Source: Bacteroidales bacterium
GTDB taxonomy: Bacteria > Bacteroidota > Bacteroidia > Bacteroidales > B39-G9
Assembly (NCBI GenBank): GCA_023145555.1
Contig: JAGLDO010000097.1
Span: 1-7,355 of the forward strand
DNA length: 7,355 nt
Reading direction: 5' to 3'
Both the position numbers and the translations under genes were made by a program. Below are positions 1 through 6,549 of the stretch, piece after piece. The stretch's first letter is position 1; every line of letters starts with the position of its first letter. The notes below the pieces were generated by a model. The model was not told the DNA's origin and searched no databases. It was given only the letters and a program-made list of their open reading frames with translations.

Positions 1-894
1 CGAAACAGTAAACAGCAACTCATAATCTTCACCACCATTTAAAGCACAAACAACAGGATTAATATTTAACTCATGAGCCATATCTTTTGTTTGTTGATTT
101 ATTGGTATTTTTTCTTCATAAATGCTACAACCAACCTTTGAATCTTTACAAATATGTAAAACTTCAGAAGATAAACCATCAGAAATATCAATCATTGAGG
201 TTGGGCAAATATTATTTTCTTTTAACAATTTAATAATATCTCTTCTTGCTTCGGGTTTTAATTGTCGCTCAAGAATATAATCGTATTTATTAAGTTCGGG
301 TTTAAAATTCGGGTCGGTTTTAAAAACCTGTTTTTCTCTTTCTAATAATTGCAAGCCCATATAAGCACCACCCAAATCACCTGAAACACAAACAATATCA
401 TTAAGTTTTGCTGTATCTCTATAAACAACATTGTCATTTTCACATTCTCCAATAGCAGTAATACTTAAAGTCAGTCCTGTTAATGACGAAGAAGTGTCTC
501 CACCAACAAAATCAACATCATAATTTTCACATGCTAAACGAATTCCTGAATATAACTCTTCTACAGCTTTTAAAGAGAACTTGCTCGATAATGCAATGGC
601 AAGAGTAATTTGTTTAGGCTGAGCATTCATTGCATAAACATCTGAAAAATTAACAACTGCTGCTTTATATCCCAAATGTTTTAAGGGTGTATAAGTTAAA
701 TCGAAATGAATGCCTTCGACTAATAAATCTGTAGTAACAACAATTTTTTTATTCTGATAATCTAGCACAGCAGCATCGTCGCCTATACCTTTTAGTGTTG
801 ACTTATTTTTAATTTCAATATCTTTTGTCAAATGGTTTATTAAACCAAATTCCCCTAATTCGGAAATTGTGTGTATTTTATTTTCTTTGTTCAT
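1..894 (-). CDS. thiL: Thiamine-monophosphate kinase ThiL, C-terminus cut by window edge
   Basis: ThiL phosphorylates thiamine monophosphate with ATP to give thiamine pyrophosphate, the last step of the pathway, in the cytosol. I translated the minus strand from the ATG at 894-892; the frame stays open for 298 codons to base 1, so the stop lies outside. Visible family motifs are GIGDDAAV (residues 36-43, metal/phosphate-binding aspartates D39 and D40), TTDLLVEGIHF (54-64), GGDTSSS (131-137), DISDGLSSE (236-244) and GGEDYELLFT (287-296). These are the hallmarks of the PurM/ThiL-like fold in N- to C-terminal order. Bacteroidota ThiL proteins run to about 345 residues, so roughly 45-50 are missing. 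The start follows a TACTTTTG promoter element by 20 bp, which leaves a very short leader. The gene diverges from the DUF2784-like gene and from the suf genes. No frameshift or missing key residue is seen in the part present. Confidence 0.95.
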   Translation of the reverse strand, partial: MNKENKIHTISELGEFGLINHLTKDIEIKNKSTLKGIGDDAAVLDYQNKKIVVTTDLLVEGIHFDLTYTPLKHLGYKAAVVNFSDVYAMNAQPKQITLAIALSSKFSLKAVEELYSGIRLACENYDVDFVGGDTSSSLTGLTLSITAIGECENDNVVYRDTAKLNDIVCVSGDLGGAYMGLQLLEREKQVFKTDPNFKPELNKYDYILERQLKPEARRDIIKLLKENNICPTSMIDISDGLSSEVLHICKDSKVGCSIYEEKIPINQQTKDMAHELNINPVVCALNGGEDYELLFTVS

Positions 895-912
895 TACTTT
901 AATAATTTTGAA

Positions 913-951
913 TGCAAAAGTACAACAAAACATAAAAACATTTCGTATTAA
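913..951. repeat. Direct repeat copy 1 (thiL side of the DUF2784 gene)
   Basis: These 39 bp match 1551-1588 with one single-base indel (an extra G at 920). The core 921-951 is 31 bp, identical in both copies. Weaker similarity (about 14 of 20) continues to about 970. This copy contains the thiL -7 element. It reads TGCAAAAGTAC at its left end and TTTCGTATTAA at its right end. Confidence 0.85.
915..922 (-). promoter_or_regulatory. Candidate thiL promoter, Bacteroidota-type -7 element
   Basis: Read on the minus strand this is TACTTTTG, an exact match to the Bacteroidota -7 consensus TAnnTTTG. It lies 20 bp upstream of the thiL ATG, so transcription would begin only a dozen or so bases before the start codon. 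I could not find a clean TTTG -33 element at the usual spacing of about 19 bp. The element forms one end of the direct repeat at 913-951. Confidence 0.5.
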
Positions 952-1041
952 TGAATGAGTTTTTGCAACTTTTGTTTTCAAAAAACTTTTTTTTATTACT
1001 GTTGTCCAATTAAAACAGAACACTGATTGTTGATGATTATA

Positions 1042-1049
1042 TATAATTG
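1042..1049 (+). promoter_or_regulatory. Possible -7 element for the DUF2784-like gene
   Basis: TATAATTG matches the Bacteroidota -7 consensus TAnnTTTG at all but one position. It lies 66 bp upstream of the preferred ATG at 1116. No convincing -33 element is seen, and the region is AT-rich enough for chance matches. It overlaps the TTG codon at 1047, which makes that codon an unlikely translation start if the promoter is real. Confidence 0.25.
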
Positions 1050-1115
1050 TGTAATACATTAATAATCACCGAGAATTATAAAAATTTTCAACTATACTTT
1101 TATTTCTATTTGTTA

Positions 1116-1523
1116 ATGTATAAACTATTAGATATATTCTTTCTTTTTTTCCATTCGTTTCTTATCATTTTCAATCTTTTTGGCTGGATATGGTATAAAA
1201 CAAGAAAAGTAAACTTATTATTACTTTTACTTACCGGCTTTTCATGGGTGTTTTTAGGAATATGGTACGGCTTTGGATATTGCCCTTTAACAGACTGGCA
1301 TTGGGAAACATTGAATCATCTGGGGTATTATGATTTGCCGAATTCTTATGTTAAATATTTATTAGACAGAATTTTTAGTTGTAATCTCAATAGTAATTTA
1401 GTAGATACATTAGTAGTAATCTGTTTTTTTATAGCTCTTGCAGTTTCAATCTACATAAATATAAAAGATTTAAAATTATTTTTGTCCAATAAATCTAAAA
1501 AAACAGCTGAAATATTGAAATAA
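1116..1523 (+). CDS. Small three-helix membrane protein, DUF2784-like
   Basis: This encodes a 135-residue protein of unknown function that is very probably in the inner membrane. Hydrophobic segments are at about residues 4-26, 33-55 and 96-116. The stretch between the second and third holds the recognisable block GYCPLTDWHWETLNHLGYYDLPNSY (by position 54-78), whose CPLTDW core resembles the CPLT motif of DUF2784 proteins. The C-terminus is short and lysine-rich (KSKKTAEILK). The frame is open further upstream to a TTG at 1047, but the 23 residues it would add are low-complexity F/Y/L/N-rich and overlap a possible promoter, so I chose the ATG at 1116. The gene lies between the divergent thiL and sufB and is bracketed by two copies of a repeat (913-951 and 1551-1588). 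No terminator is visible after it, so read-through into sufB is possible. The family call is from recognition of the motif and helix layout, with no search run. Confidence 0.75.
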   Translation: MYKLLDIFFLFFHSFLIIFNLFGWIWYKTRKVNLLLLLLTGFSWVFLGIWYGFGYCPLTDWHWETLNHLGYYDLPNSYVKYLLDRIFSCNLNSNLVDTLVVICFFIALAVSIYINIKDLKLFLSNKSKKTAEILK

Positions 1524-1550
1524 GTCATATCTGGGGCAGTTTATTTTTGT

Positions 1551-1588
1551 TGCAAAATACAACAAAACATAAAAACATTTCGTATTAA
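1551..1588. repeat. Direct repeat copy 2 (suf side of the DUF2784 gene)
   Basis: These 38 bp are the second copy of the repeat at 913-951, in the same orientation, 638 bp away. The 31-bp core here is 1558-1588. Loss of one base turns the minus-strand TACTTTTG of copy 1 into TATTTTG, so the promoter element is not preserved in this copy. It ends 20 bp before the palindrome upstream of sufB. Confidence 0.85.
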
Positions 1589-1608
1589 GGTATAAGTTTT
1601 TTACAAAA

Positions 1609-1624
1609 TTTACGTTAATGTAAA
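1609..1624. promoter_or_regulatory. Candidate operator: 16-bp palindrome upstream of sufB
   Basis: TTTACGTTAATGTAAA is a near-perfect inverted repeat centred on TTAA. The outer TTTAC/GTAAA arms match exactly, and only the sixth pair (G against T) fails. It ends 16 bp before the sufB -7 element, so it would cover the -33 region, where a dimeric repressor could block RNA polymerase. SUF operons are commonly controlled by iron- or cluster-sensing regulators (Fur, Rrf2-type IscR/RirA, SufR), but the sequence does not say which protein might bind here. Positions are directly seen; the operator role is inferred. Confidence 0.45.
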
Positions 1625-1640
1625 AACAAAATTTTATCTA

Positions 1641-1648
1641 TATATTTG
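1641..1648 (+). promoter_or_regulatory. Candidate sufB operon promoter, Bacteroidota-type -7 element
   Basis: TATATTTG is an exact match to TAnnTTTG, 37 bp upstream of the sufB ATG, giving a leader of roughly 30 bases. The region where a -33 element belongs is TTAATG (1615-1620), inside the palindrome, and is only a poor match to TTTG. An AAGGAA stretch follows at about 1656 but is too far from the ATG to act as a ribosome binding site, in keeping with weak use of Shine-Dalgarno sequences in this phylum. Confidence 0.55.
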
Positions 1649-1685
1649 CATATTTAAGGAACAAACATAAACAAGCACATTTTTC

Positions 1686-3134
1686 ATGTCTGACAAAGAA
1701 AAAAATATAATAAACGAAGTCACAAACAGCGATTATAAATACGGTTTTGTAACTGATATTGAAAACGATATAATACCTAAAGGTTTAAACGAAGATGTTA
1801 TTAGATTGATTTCTGCAAAAAAAAACGAACCTAAATTTTTATTAGATTATCGTTTAAAGGCATATAGGCAATTACTAAAAATGGAAATCCCAAATTGGGC
1901 ACATTTAAAGTTACCAAAAATTGATTTACAAGACATAATATATTATGCCGCCCCAAAAAAACAAGACCCTGATAAAACATTTGAAGATGTTGACCCTGAA
2001 TTAAAAAAAACATTTAATAAGCTTGGTATTCCTTTAGAAGAACAAAAAATGTTGTCGGGTGTGGCTGTTGATGCAATAATGGACAGTGTTTCGATAAAAA
2101 CCACTTTTAAAGAATCCTTGGCAGAAAGAGGAATAATATTTTGCGCATTTAGCGAAGCAGTAAAAGAACATCCTGATTTAATTCAAAAATATATGGGCTC
2201 TGTTGTCTCTTATAATGACAATTACTTTGCGGCTCTAAATTCTGCCGTTTTTAGCGATGGGTCTTTTTGTTATATTCCAAAAGGGGTAAGATGCCCAATG
2301 GAATTGTCAACATATTTTAGAATAAACGCTGCCAACACAGGTCAGTTTGAAAGAACTTTGATTGTTGCCGACGACGATAGTTCTGTTAGCTATCTTGAAG
2401 GTTGCACAGCACCACAAAGAGATGAACATCAATTACATGCAGCAATTGTAGAAATTGTTGTAAACACTAATGCAGAGGTAAAATATTCAACCGTTCAAAA
2501 CTGGTATCCGGGCAACAAGGATGGTAAAGGTGGAATTTTAAATTTTGTTACCAAACGTGGCATTTGCAATGGTGACAATTCAAAGCTTTCGTGGAACCAA
2601 GTCGAAACAGGCTCTGCCATTACATGGAAATATCCAAGCTGTATATTAAAAGGAAATAACTCAGTTGCTGAATTTTATTCGGTTGCGGTAACAAATAATT
2701 ACCAACAAGCCGATACAGGAACAAAGATGATACATATTGGTAGCAACACAAAAAGCAGAGTTGTGTCGAAAGGAATATCTGCAGGATACAGCAATAACAG
2801 TTATCGAGGTCTTGTGAAAGTAATAAAAAATGCTAAAAATGTTCGTAATTATTCTCAATGTGATTCATTATTATTAGGTGATAAATGCGGAGCTCACACT
2901 TTTCCTTATATTGAAGTTAAAAACAAAACGGCTATTGTTGAGCACGAAGCTACAACATCTAAAATTGGAGAAGATCAAATATTTTATTGCAACCAAAGAG
3001 GTATATCAACAGAAGACGCAATTGGGCTAATCGTTAACGGTTATGCTAAAGAAGTTTTAAATAAAATGCCGATGGAATTTGCTGTAGAAGCACAAAAATT
3101 GCTTCAAATAAGTCTTGAAGGAAGTGTGGGATAG
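1686..3134 (+). CDS. sufB: Fe-S cluster assembly scaffold protein SufB
   Basis: SufB is the core subunit of the cytosolic SufBC2D complex, which receives persulfide sulfur from SufS (via SufE or SufU) and assembles a nascent Fe-S cluster. The 482-residue length is close to E. coli SufB (495). The C-terminal beta-helix motifs are intact: LEGCTAPQRDEHQLH (C240, probable counterpart of E. coli C254), YSTVQNWYPG, NYSQCDSLLLGDKCGAHTFPY and EHEATTSKIGEDQ. Counting from the C-terminus with an offset of 13, C392 matches E. coli C405, the proposed cluster or sulfur acceptor site, and H420/E421 match H433/E434. The ends FAVEAQ and ISLEGSVG are typical. The ATG at 1686 is preceded by a promoter and palindrome. 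It is the first suf gene and is separated from mnmA by 172 bp of structured sequence, whereas later genes are tightly spaced. It ends in TAG, unlike the TAA stops downstream. Confidence 0.98.
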   Translation: MSDKEKNIINEVTNSDYKYGFVTDIENDIIPKGLNEDVIRLISAKKNEPKFLLDYRLKAYRQLLKMEIPNWAHLKLPKIDLQDIIYYAAPKKQDPDKTFEDVDPELKKTFNKLGIPLEEQKMLSGVAVDAIMDSVSIKTTFKESLAERGIIFCAFSEAVKEHPDLIQKYMGSVVSYNDNYFAALNSAVFSDGSFCYIPKGVRCPMELSTYFRINAANTGQFERTLIVADDDSSVSYLEGCTAPQRDEHQLHAAIVEIVVNTNAEVKYSTVQNWYPGNKDGKGGILNFVTKRGICNGDNSKLSWNQVETGSAITWKYPSCILKGNNSVAEFYSVAVTNNYQQADTGTKMIHIGSNTKSRVVSKGISAGYSNNSYRGLVKVIKNAKNVRNYSQCDSLLLGDKCGAHTFPYIEVKNKTAIVEHEATTSKIGEDQIFYCNQRGISTEDAIGLIVNGYAKEVLNKMPMEFAVEAQKLLQISLEGSVG

Positions 3135-3184
3135 TAAAATTAAAAGTTGAAAGGACTGTATAAAATAATTAATAATCAGATTAG

Positions 3185-3204
3185 CACCATTCTTTAGAGT
3201 GGTG
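3185..3204. other. Hairpin in sufB-mnmA gap
   Basis: CACCATTC (3185-3192) and GAGTGGTG (3197-3204) form an 8-bp stem with one G-U pair, closed by a TTTA loop. No T-run follows, so it is not a terminator by itself. It is the first of two hairpins inside the inverted-repeat block; both have a CTTTAG/CTTCAG-type centre. It may stabilise the 3' end of a sufB message or belong to a dispersed intergenic repeat. Confidence 0.5.
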
Positions 3205-3232
3205 ATTTGAAGTTGTTACAGGACAATTTGTT

Positions 3233-3253
3233 AGTCCGCTTCAGCGGACTTTT
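3233..3253 (+). terminator. Weak intrinsic terminator or attenuator after sufB
   Basis: AGTCCGC (3233-3239) and GCGGACT (3244-3250) form a perfect 7-bp stem around a TTCA loop. This is the most GC-rich spot in the gap, and it is followed by a short run of T (3250-3253). The short U-tract suggests partial rather than complete termination. It could make sufB more abundant than the mnmA-sufCDS part of the transcript. The stem is also symmetrical enough to be a repeat element. Confidence 0.45.
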
Positions 3254-3306
3254 ATCAAATAATTTTTATTTTCACACAGTCTATAAATTTAGAGATTGAA
3301 TATTAT

Positions 3307-4380
3307 ATGGGAATAAACAAAAAAAGAATTTTAGTAGCCATGAGTGGAGGTATTGACAGTTCGGTTACTGCCATGCTTCTAAAAGAACAGGGATACGAAA
3401 TTGTGGGTGTTACTTTTGTTTCGTGGCTTGCGCCTGATAAAAACATTGAAGATGCCGATGATGTTGTTCGTGCTAAAATTTTAGCTGAAAAACTTGGCAT
3501 TCCTCATTATGTACTTGATTTAAGGAAAGAATTCAAAAATACTGTAATAAAAAACTTTATCGACAATTATTTAGCCGGAGTTACACCAAACCCTTGTGTG
3601 TTTTGTAATCCCATTATTAAATGGGGACGCTTGCTGGAAAAAACAGACGAGTTAAACTGCGAATTACTTGCAACAGGTCATTACGCACAAATAAGAGAAG
3701 AAGCAGGAAGATTTATACTTTCGAAAGGTATTGACGAGAATAAAGATCAGTCATATTTTTTATGGAAATTAAATCAGGAACAGCTTAAAAGAACCATATT
3801 CCCTTTAGGCAAGTACAAAAAAGAAGAAATTCGGGAACTGGCAAAAAAATTTGATTTCGAATATCTTGCACAACAAAAAGAAAGTCAGGAAATATGTTTT
3901 ATACCTGATGATGACTATCGCTCATTTCTAAAAAACAATGTGAAAGACATTGATAAAACTTTTGGGCAGGGGAATTTCATCTCAACCGATGGTAGACTTT
4001 TAGGCAAACACAAAGGTCTTCCGTTTTATACTATTGGACAACGAAAAGGTTTAGAAATTGCTGTTGGTCACCCATTGTATGTTGTTGATATTAATGCAGA
4101 AAAAAATACAATAACACTTGGCACAAAAGAAGATTTGCTAAAACACGAATTGTTTATTAACGAAATAAATTTAATAAAATATAAAACTTTGCCCGAAGAT
4201 GTTGAGTTAAATACTAAAATACGATATCGCAGCAAAGCCATTTTAAGTAAACTAACTAAAACAAACGACAGAGTTAAAATAACTTTTAGCAATGACGTTT
4301 CAGCAATAACTCCGGGACAGTCAGCTGTTTTTTATGAAAATGAAGACCTTGTTGGCGGAGGAATTATTGTTAAAATTTAA
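3307..4380 (+). CDS. mnmA: tRNA-specific 2-thiouridylase MnmA
   Basis: MnmA adenylates U34 of the Lys, Glu and Gln tRNAs and replaces O2 with sulfur, giving s2U34 in the cytosol. The 357-residue product has the PP-loop ATP site SGGIDSS (13-19) and the conserved TGHYAQI (123-129), KDQSYFLW (146-153) and GQRKGLEIAVGHPLYV blocks, then a C-terminal beta-barrel ending in PGQSAVFY and GGGIIVKI. The catalytic pair is C100 (in NPCVFCN) and C197 (in ESQEICFIPDDDYRSFL), equivalent to E. coli C102 and C199. C97 makes a CxxC with C100, where E. coli has Asp. The gene sits between sufB and sufC, 172 bp after the former and 36 bp before the latter. A weak TAAATTTA element at 3284-3291 (last base off consensus) might provide its own promoter. 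MnmA needs cysteine-desulfurase sulfur, so linkage to sufS makes biochemical sense. Start at 3307 fits the family N-terminus. Confidence 0.97.
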   Translation: MGINKKRILVAMSGGIDSSVTAMLLKEQGYEIVGVTFVSWLAPDKNIEDADDVVRAKILAEKLGIPHYVLDLRKEFKNTVIKNFIDNYLAGVTPNPCVFCNPIIKWGRLLEKTDELNCELLATGHYAQIREEAGRFILSKGIDENKDQSYFLWKLNQEQLKRTIFPLGKYKKEEIRELAKKFDFEYLAQQKESQEICFIPDDDYRSFLKNNVKDIDKTFGQGNFISTDGRLLGKHKGLPFYTIGQRKGLEIAVGHPLYVVDINAEKNTITLGTKEDLLKHELFINEINLIKYKTLPEDVELNTKIRYRSKAILSKLTKTNDRVKITFSNDVSAITPGQSAVFYENEDLVGGGIIVKI

Positions 4381-4416
4381 GAATAAAAAAAGATTATCAA
4401 TTAAAAAAAAATAAAC

Positions 4417-5166
4417 ATGTTAAGTATAAAAAATTTGCATGCATCAATTGATGGAAAAAAAATATTAAATGGAATAAATCTGGAGGTAAAACCCGGTGAA
4501 GTACATGCAATAATGGGACCAAACGGTTCAGGGAAAAGTACACTCGCCTCTGTTTTGGCAGGAAGAGAAATTTTTAAAGTTACCGAAGGAGAAATACTTT
4601 TTAACGGGAAAAACATATTTGACCTTAACCCCGAAGAAAGAGCAAAAGAAGGATTATTTTTAAGTTTTCAATATCCAATTGAAATACCCGGAGTAAGCAT
4701 GGTTAATTTTATGCGAACGGCTGTTAACGAACATCACAAATATCACAATATAGAACCTTTATCTGCACAAGACTTCTTGAAATTAATGCGAGACAAAAAG
4801 AAACTCGTTGAAATTGATTCTAGACTAACTAACAGGTCTGTTAATGAGGGCTTTTCCGGTGGTGAAAAAAAGAAGAATGAAATTTTTCAAATGGCAATGT
4901 TAGAACCAAAGTTAGCCATTCTTGACGAAACAGATTCCGGATTAGACATTGACGCACTCAGAGTTGTGGCAAACGGCGTAAATAAATTAAAAACAAGCGA
5001 CAACTCAACTATTGTAATTACTCACTACCAACGCTTGCTTGACTATATTGTACCCGATGTTGTTCACATCCTTTATGATGGCAAAATTGTTAAAACAGGT
5101 GGGAAAGAGCTTGCTCTTGTACTTGAAGACAAAGGATATGATTGGATTAAAAATGGCAAATATTAA
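4417..5166 (+). CDS. sufC: Fe-S cluster assembly ATPase SufC
   Basis: SufC is the ABC-type ATPase of the soluble SufBC2D complex. ATP-driven dimerisation of two SufC subunits reshapes SufB-SufD to expose the cluster-building site. At 249 residues it has the normal family length, with all nucleotide-binding elements: Walker A GPNGSGKST (34-42), Q-loop in SFQYPIEIPG, ABC signature FSGGEKKKNE (starting at F146), Walker B LAILDETDSGLD with D170 and catalytic E171, and the H-loop histidine H203 in VITHYQRLL. The FSGGEKKRNE-like signature and the DETDSGLD form set SufC apart from transporter ATPases, and there are no membrane segments. It follows mnmA by 36 bp of A-rich sequence and precedes sufD by 11 bp, consistent with co-transcription and coupled supply of the two partners. 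Confidence 0.98.
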   Translation: MLSIKNLHASIDGKKILNGINLEVKPGEVHAIMGPNGSGKSTLASVLAGREIFKVTEGEILFNGKNIFDLNPEERAKEGLFLSFQYPIEIPGVSMVNFMRTAVNEHHKYHNIEPLSAQDFLKLMRDKKKLVEIDSRLTNRSVNEGFSGGEKKKNEIFQMAMLEPKLAILDETDSGLDIDALRVVANGVNKLKTSDNSTIVITHYQRLLDYIVPDVVHILYDGKIVKTGGKELALVLEDKGYDWIKNGKY

Positions 5167-5177
5167 CAAAATATACA

Positions 5178-6542
5178 ATGGGTAACGAACGTAATAAAAT
5201 AACAGATAAATTAGTAGCACTTTATCAAGACAATTTAAAAGACTTGTCTAAAGATTCTTCTAATTTTATTAATACGAAAAGAGAAATTGCCATTGAATAT
5301 TTTAGCAAGACAGGTATTCCAACAACAAAAAACGAGAATTACAAATACACCGATCTTGCTCCTGTCTTTGCAAATGGCTATACTAAATTCTTTAAACCTC
5401 AAAAATTTAGTATTGAATTAAATAAAGCTTTTCAATGTCAAGTTCCAAACTTAGACACATATACTGTTTTGTTTTCGAACGGTTGGTTCTATGAGCAAAA
5501 CTTAACTCAGAACAACTTACCCGAAGGTGTAATTTTACAAAGTTTCCAAAAAGCATCGAAAGAGCATCCCGAATTAGTTGAAAAATATTATTCAAAGCTT
5601 GCTAAATCAGATGACGACGGTGTTGTTGCTTTAAACACAGCTTTTGCACAAGATGGCTTTTTTCTTTATGTGCCAAAAAACACAATTATTGACAAACCTA
5701 TTCAGGTTATTAATTTATTGCGGTCGGAAAAAGACCTTATGGTAACTCAACGAAACCTTGTTGTGCTTGACGAAAACAGTAGCGCAAAATTGATTATTTG
5801 CGACCACGCCTTAAGCCCTTGTCGTTTTTTAACTAATGCTGTTACAGAAGTTAGTGTTGGCGAAAATGCAATTTTTGATTATTATAATATTGAAAACCAA
5901 CATAATCTCACAACACAATTAAGCTCTGTTTATATTCGTCAGAAAAAAAACAGTAATGTATTGACAAACACACTTTCACTTCACGGAAAATTAATAAGAA
6001 ACAATATTTCTGTTTTACTTGACGATGAAGGTTGTGAGAGTAATCTTTTTGGTTTATTTTTAGCTGATAAAGACCAACACATTGACAATTATACATTTAT
6101 TGACCACGCAAAACCAAATTGCAAAAGCAATGAGTTATATAAAGGGATTCTTGATGATGAAGCAACCGGTGGTTTTAACGGAAAAATAGTTGTAAGACAA
6201 GACGCTCAAAAAACTCAGGCTTTACAATCGAACAAAAATATTTTACTGACAGATAATGCTGAGATGAATACAAAACCTCAGTTGGAGATTTATGCAGACG
6301 ATGTAAAATGTAGTCACGGTGCAACTATTGGACAAATAGATGAGGAAGCTTTGTTTTATTTACGGGCACGTGGCATTAATGAAAAAGAAGCTAGAATGAT
6401 GCTTATGTTTGCATTTGCTCATGAAATATTAAAAAAAATTCGTGTCGATTCTTTAGATGTTCAATTAATTGATTTAGTTGAAAGTCGATTAAGAGGTGAA
6501 TTTTCAAAATGTGATTTTTGTAACTATAACGTAATTAAATAA
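5178..6542 (+). CDS. sufD: Fe-S cluster assembly protein SufD
   Basis: SufD is the SufB paralogue that pairs with SufB and one SufC in the SufBC2D scaffold and is needed for iron entry into the nascent cluster. The 454-residue product has a divergent helical N-terminal part (with NENYKYTDLAPVF near residue 50, a SufD-like block), then the beta-helix core. The diagnostic C-terminal motif is DDVKCSHGATIGQIDEEALFYLRARGI, with C378 and H380 aligned to E. coli C358 and H360, of which H360 is functionally important at the SufB-SufD interface. The protein ends with a small cysteine pair (C445 and C448 in KCDFCNYN) after the RLRGEF segment. It begins 11 bp after sufC and stops 7 bp before sufS, so it is clearly in the same operon. 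The initial ATG fits the expected N-terminus and no in-frame alternative looks better. Confidence 0.97.
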   Translation: MGNERNKITDKLVALYQDNLKDLSKDSSNFINTKREIAIEYFSKTGIPTTKNENYKYTDLAPVFANGYTKFFKPQKFSIELNKAFQCQVPNLDTYTVLFSNGWFYEQNLTQNNLPEGVILQSFQKASKEHPELVEKYYSKLAKSDDDGVVALNTAFAQDGFFLYVPKNTIIDKPIQVINLLRSEKDLMVTQRNLVVLDENSSAKLIICDHALSPCRFLTNAVTEVSVGENAIFDYYNIENQHNLTTQLSSVYIRQKKNSNVLTNTLSLHGKLIRNNISVLLDDEGCESNLFGLFLADKDQHIDNYTFIDHAKPNCKSNELYKGILDDEATGGFNGKIVVRQDAQKTQALQSNKNILLTDNAEMNTKPQLEIYADDVKCSHGATIGQIDEEALFYLRARGINEKEARMMLMFAFAHEILKKIRVDSLDVQLIDLVESRLRGEFSKCDFCNYNVIK

Positions 6543-6549
6543 TAATAAA

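Larger units (their letters stand above)
3154..3281. repeat. Inverted-repeat-bounded block with two internal hairpins
   Basis: The ends are complementary: GACTGTATAAAATAA (3154-3168) pairs with TTATTTTCACACAGTC (3266-3281) over 14 pairs, with one A/C mismatch and one bulged C. Inside lie two short hairpins (3185-3204 and 3233-3250). The block fills most of the sufB-mnmA gap. It could be a degenerate miniature transposon (MITE-like) with terminal inverted repeats, or a folded RNA in the operon transcript. No clear target-site duplication is visible at its borders, and the outer stem is mainly A-T, so neither reading is secure. Confidence 0.45.

Noticed and set aside
959..994. Inverted GTTTTTG/CAAAAAAC arms and a run of eight T as a terminator
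   Set aside because: The stem is almost all A-T, and it lies between divergent genes, where neither transcript should end.
1047..1115. N-terminal extension of the DUF2784-like protein from a TTG codon
   Set aside because: The added residues are low-complexity, overlap a possible -7 element, and precede a natural membrane-protein N-terminus at the ATG at 1116.
1551..1560. Minus-strand promoter in repeat copy 2, pointing into the DUF2784-like gene
   Set aside because: One base is missing relative to copy 1, so TAnnTTTG becomes TATTTTG; no antisense gene lies downstream to use it.
1831..2858. Minus-strand open frames within sufB (about 60-65 codons)
   Set aside because: They lie opposite a strongly conserved gene, have no family features and no promoter, and are expected by chance in this composition.
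3150..3290. Clear target-site duplication flanking the inverted-repeat block
   Set aside because: The bases on either side (TTGAAAG and TATAAAT) do not match, so a transposon origin is left as a possibility only.
3303..6096. Minus-strand open frames opposite mnmA, sufC and sufD
   Set aside because: All are short shadows of confidently identified genes, with no recognisable motifs.
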